From: Acridotheres tristis
Taxonomy: Eukaryota > Chordata > Aves > Passeriformes > Sturnidae
Assembly (NCBI GenBank): GCA_037013685.1
Contig: CM072902.1
Location: forward strand, 12,628,747 to 12,692,746
Length of the DNA: 64,000 bases
Direction of reading: 5' to 3'
The notes under the pieces are model-generated. The model ran no database searches. It was not told the DNA's origin and saw only the letters and a list, made by a program, of their open reading frames with translations. The translations under genes were made by a program, and so were the position numbers. Below are positions 62,428 through 64,000 of this stretch, in pieces (position 1 is the first letter of the stretch; the number at the start of each line of letters is the position of its first letter).

Positions 62428-64000
62428 CAATGAATATCCTAATTTGCCCTGCTGATGCACTGCTGCCAACAGCTGTATCAGTCCATTGCAGCAGCTGACA
62501 CAGGACTCGGTGACTTTCCTTGCCTACAGTTCCACAGCCCAACAAGCTGCTGTCCCCAAAAGGGACAGCCCTGCTTCTCCTTCCTTTGCCTCTCACCTGC
62601 TCACAGCTGTCTCCCCTGCACTGGCTACGCTGCTGTTTTTGCAATTTCACTGAACTGATTTAATTTGTCAGAGGAGCAGAAAATTATTTTCATTTTCTTT
62701 ATCATTTCTTTTTTTCAATTGCTCGTGTGAGTTGAATCATCTTGGTGGGGAACCTCAGTGGCAGAGAACCAGGAGACACATGCAGGCAGGGAGGAGGTGA
62801 AGCAAAGCAGAGGAGCTGCTACAGAAATATGGTGGGACATAGAGGGGTGTGAGAGGAGACAGTGGCTGCTGCAGCTGCCAGGAGGAATCGACCCCTCTGC
62901 TCCTTCCCACCTCTCACCCAGCCCAAGTTTTCCTGCTGCCACAGCCACAGGTGACACAACCAAAGCTGGTGCTACAGACACTTCCCTGTCCAGGGGAAAT
63001 CTGTGATTTTCCTTTCCCACTTTTTCTCGCCCTGTACGGTCCCTGGGTCAATGCACCAAAATTCTTCCTCTTTCTTCCACTCTATTTTCCCCCAGTTAGA
63101 GTCAATTAAAAATGTGACCTAGAAAGTTCTTAGCTACCATCCAGCCTCCATAGCTTCTCACTTGGAATTGCCATTAAGGTTGTTAATATGGCACTGCAGG
63201 TAATATTAACTTGTTTTAAAAGGCACAGGCACTTTTCACTACCATCAGTTAAACCAAACAAAATCTCCTGTCTCTCATATGGCTGTTTCATAGGAGTGGT
63301 GTTATTTATATTAAGCAGCTATCTAATGCTCAGACTACACACTGATAGCTTAAGCAGGGGATCATTTTTCTCATCTGTTAATACCAAATACATTCATTTT
63401 TTTCACTGAAATACAGTTCTGATATTCCTGGCACTTCAGATTCAATCTGCATTAAAGAAAACTCGTACTTCACACCATGACTAAACTGTGGGTTTGGAAC
63501 AACACATGGGCAGAGTTTTGAAATGACTCTCTCTAGTCTTGACCATTGCTAAGGCTGAGAAATGAAACTGGAAGGTTAAAGGTAATCATGGTGTCTTTTA
63601 CTCTTCCTTCCTCCCGAATTCAGAACTTGCCCTAACTGCTGCAGCAGCTACAAGCTTCAGGACAGAATCCCTGCAGTCCCTGACAGGACAAGGAAAAGCT
63701 GCTTCCTGTCATAGAAGAAATGTTTCACAGAGAAACTTCAATCCAAGTTCTTTTAATTTGGTACCCAAATGGAACCGAGGTGCTGAAATGGATTTTGAGA
63801 CATTAAAAACAACTCCTGGCTGTTCTGGCGAGCGAAACCATCCCACAGAACAGAGAGAGAAAGTCCTGCACAAAAGACATTGACGTGTTATTTATAGACA
63901 GGTTGTGAGTATGCAGTTATTTGCTTCCTCTGGATGGAAGTCATTGTGTTTCGGAGAAGAAAATGCAGTTGATATTTGAAATCAGAACAATGATTGTTTT
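62428..64000. other. Unassigned non-coding DNA
   Basis: No exon, RNA gene or known repeat was recognised up to the window end. Confidence 0.45.

Noticed and set aside
62083..62650. Ser/Phe/Leu-rich frames resembling a membrane protein
   Set aside because: Simple translation of the polypurine microsatellite.

Overview
The window looks like a piece of a bird genome, probably a songbird. It carries two fragments that match the 3' end of the CR1 LINE, the dominant interspersed repeat of birds and reptiles. It is AT-leaning and rich in micro- and minisatellites, and it holds a very young gammaretrovirus-type endogenous retrovirus. The species assignment is inference. No host protein-coding exon, tRNA or rRNA gene could be recognised, so the flanking DNA is treated as intergenic or intronic.

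The main object is a complete endogenous retrovirus on the minus strand (2835..11363). It is bounded by two 518-bp LTRs that are identical by eye and by a 4-bp target duplication (TCTA). Read along the minus strand it has: 5' LTR (10846..11363), primer-binding-site candidate, splice donor, a leader with three 59-bp tandem repeats, a broken gag, a broken pol, an open env of about 696 codons, a polypurine tract, and the 3' LTR (2835..3352). The reverse transcriptase, RNase H and integrase are clearly gammaretroviral. The protease is missing: a 116-bp T/C-only tract lies exactly where it should be. The gag and pol frames change several times, mostly at homopolymer runs. This is odd in an element with identical LTRs and may reflect sequencing error. 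The Env is unusual. It begins with what looks like an immunoglobulin V-type domain, has an R-T-K-R cleavage site not followed by a hydrophobic fusion peptide, and has a C-X9-CC spacing after an immunosuppressive-domain-like segment. The Env plus its repeated-hairpin leader is the best candidate here for something poorly described.

The remaining ~55 kb is repeat-studded non-coding DNA. It holds a 14-copy 53-bp minisatellite (1327..2069), a 71-bp tandem duplication (2215..2356) and a TTTGGG array able to form G-quadruplexes (12634..12726). It also holds a perfect 126-bp inverted repeat with arms 3.7 kb apart (16903..17028 and 20717..20842). Large minisatellites lie at 35.8, 43.0 and 45.5 kb. 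Polypurine microsatellites lie at 23.6 and 62.2 kb, and (AAAT), (CA), (TA) and poly(T) runs also occur. A TATA/poly(A)-signal pair near 54.5 kb suggests a solo LTR of another retroviral family. Several AT-rich, motif-dense stretches (for example 61.7-62.0 kb) look like candidate conserved non-coding elements, but this cannot be shown without alignment.
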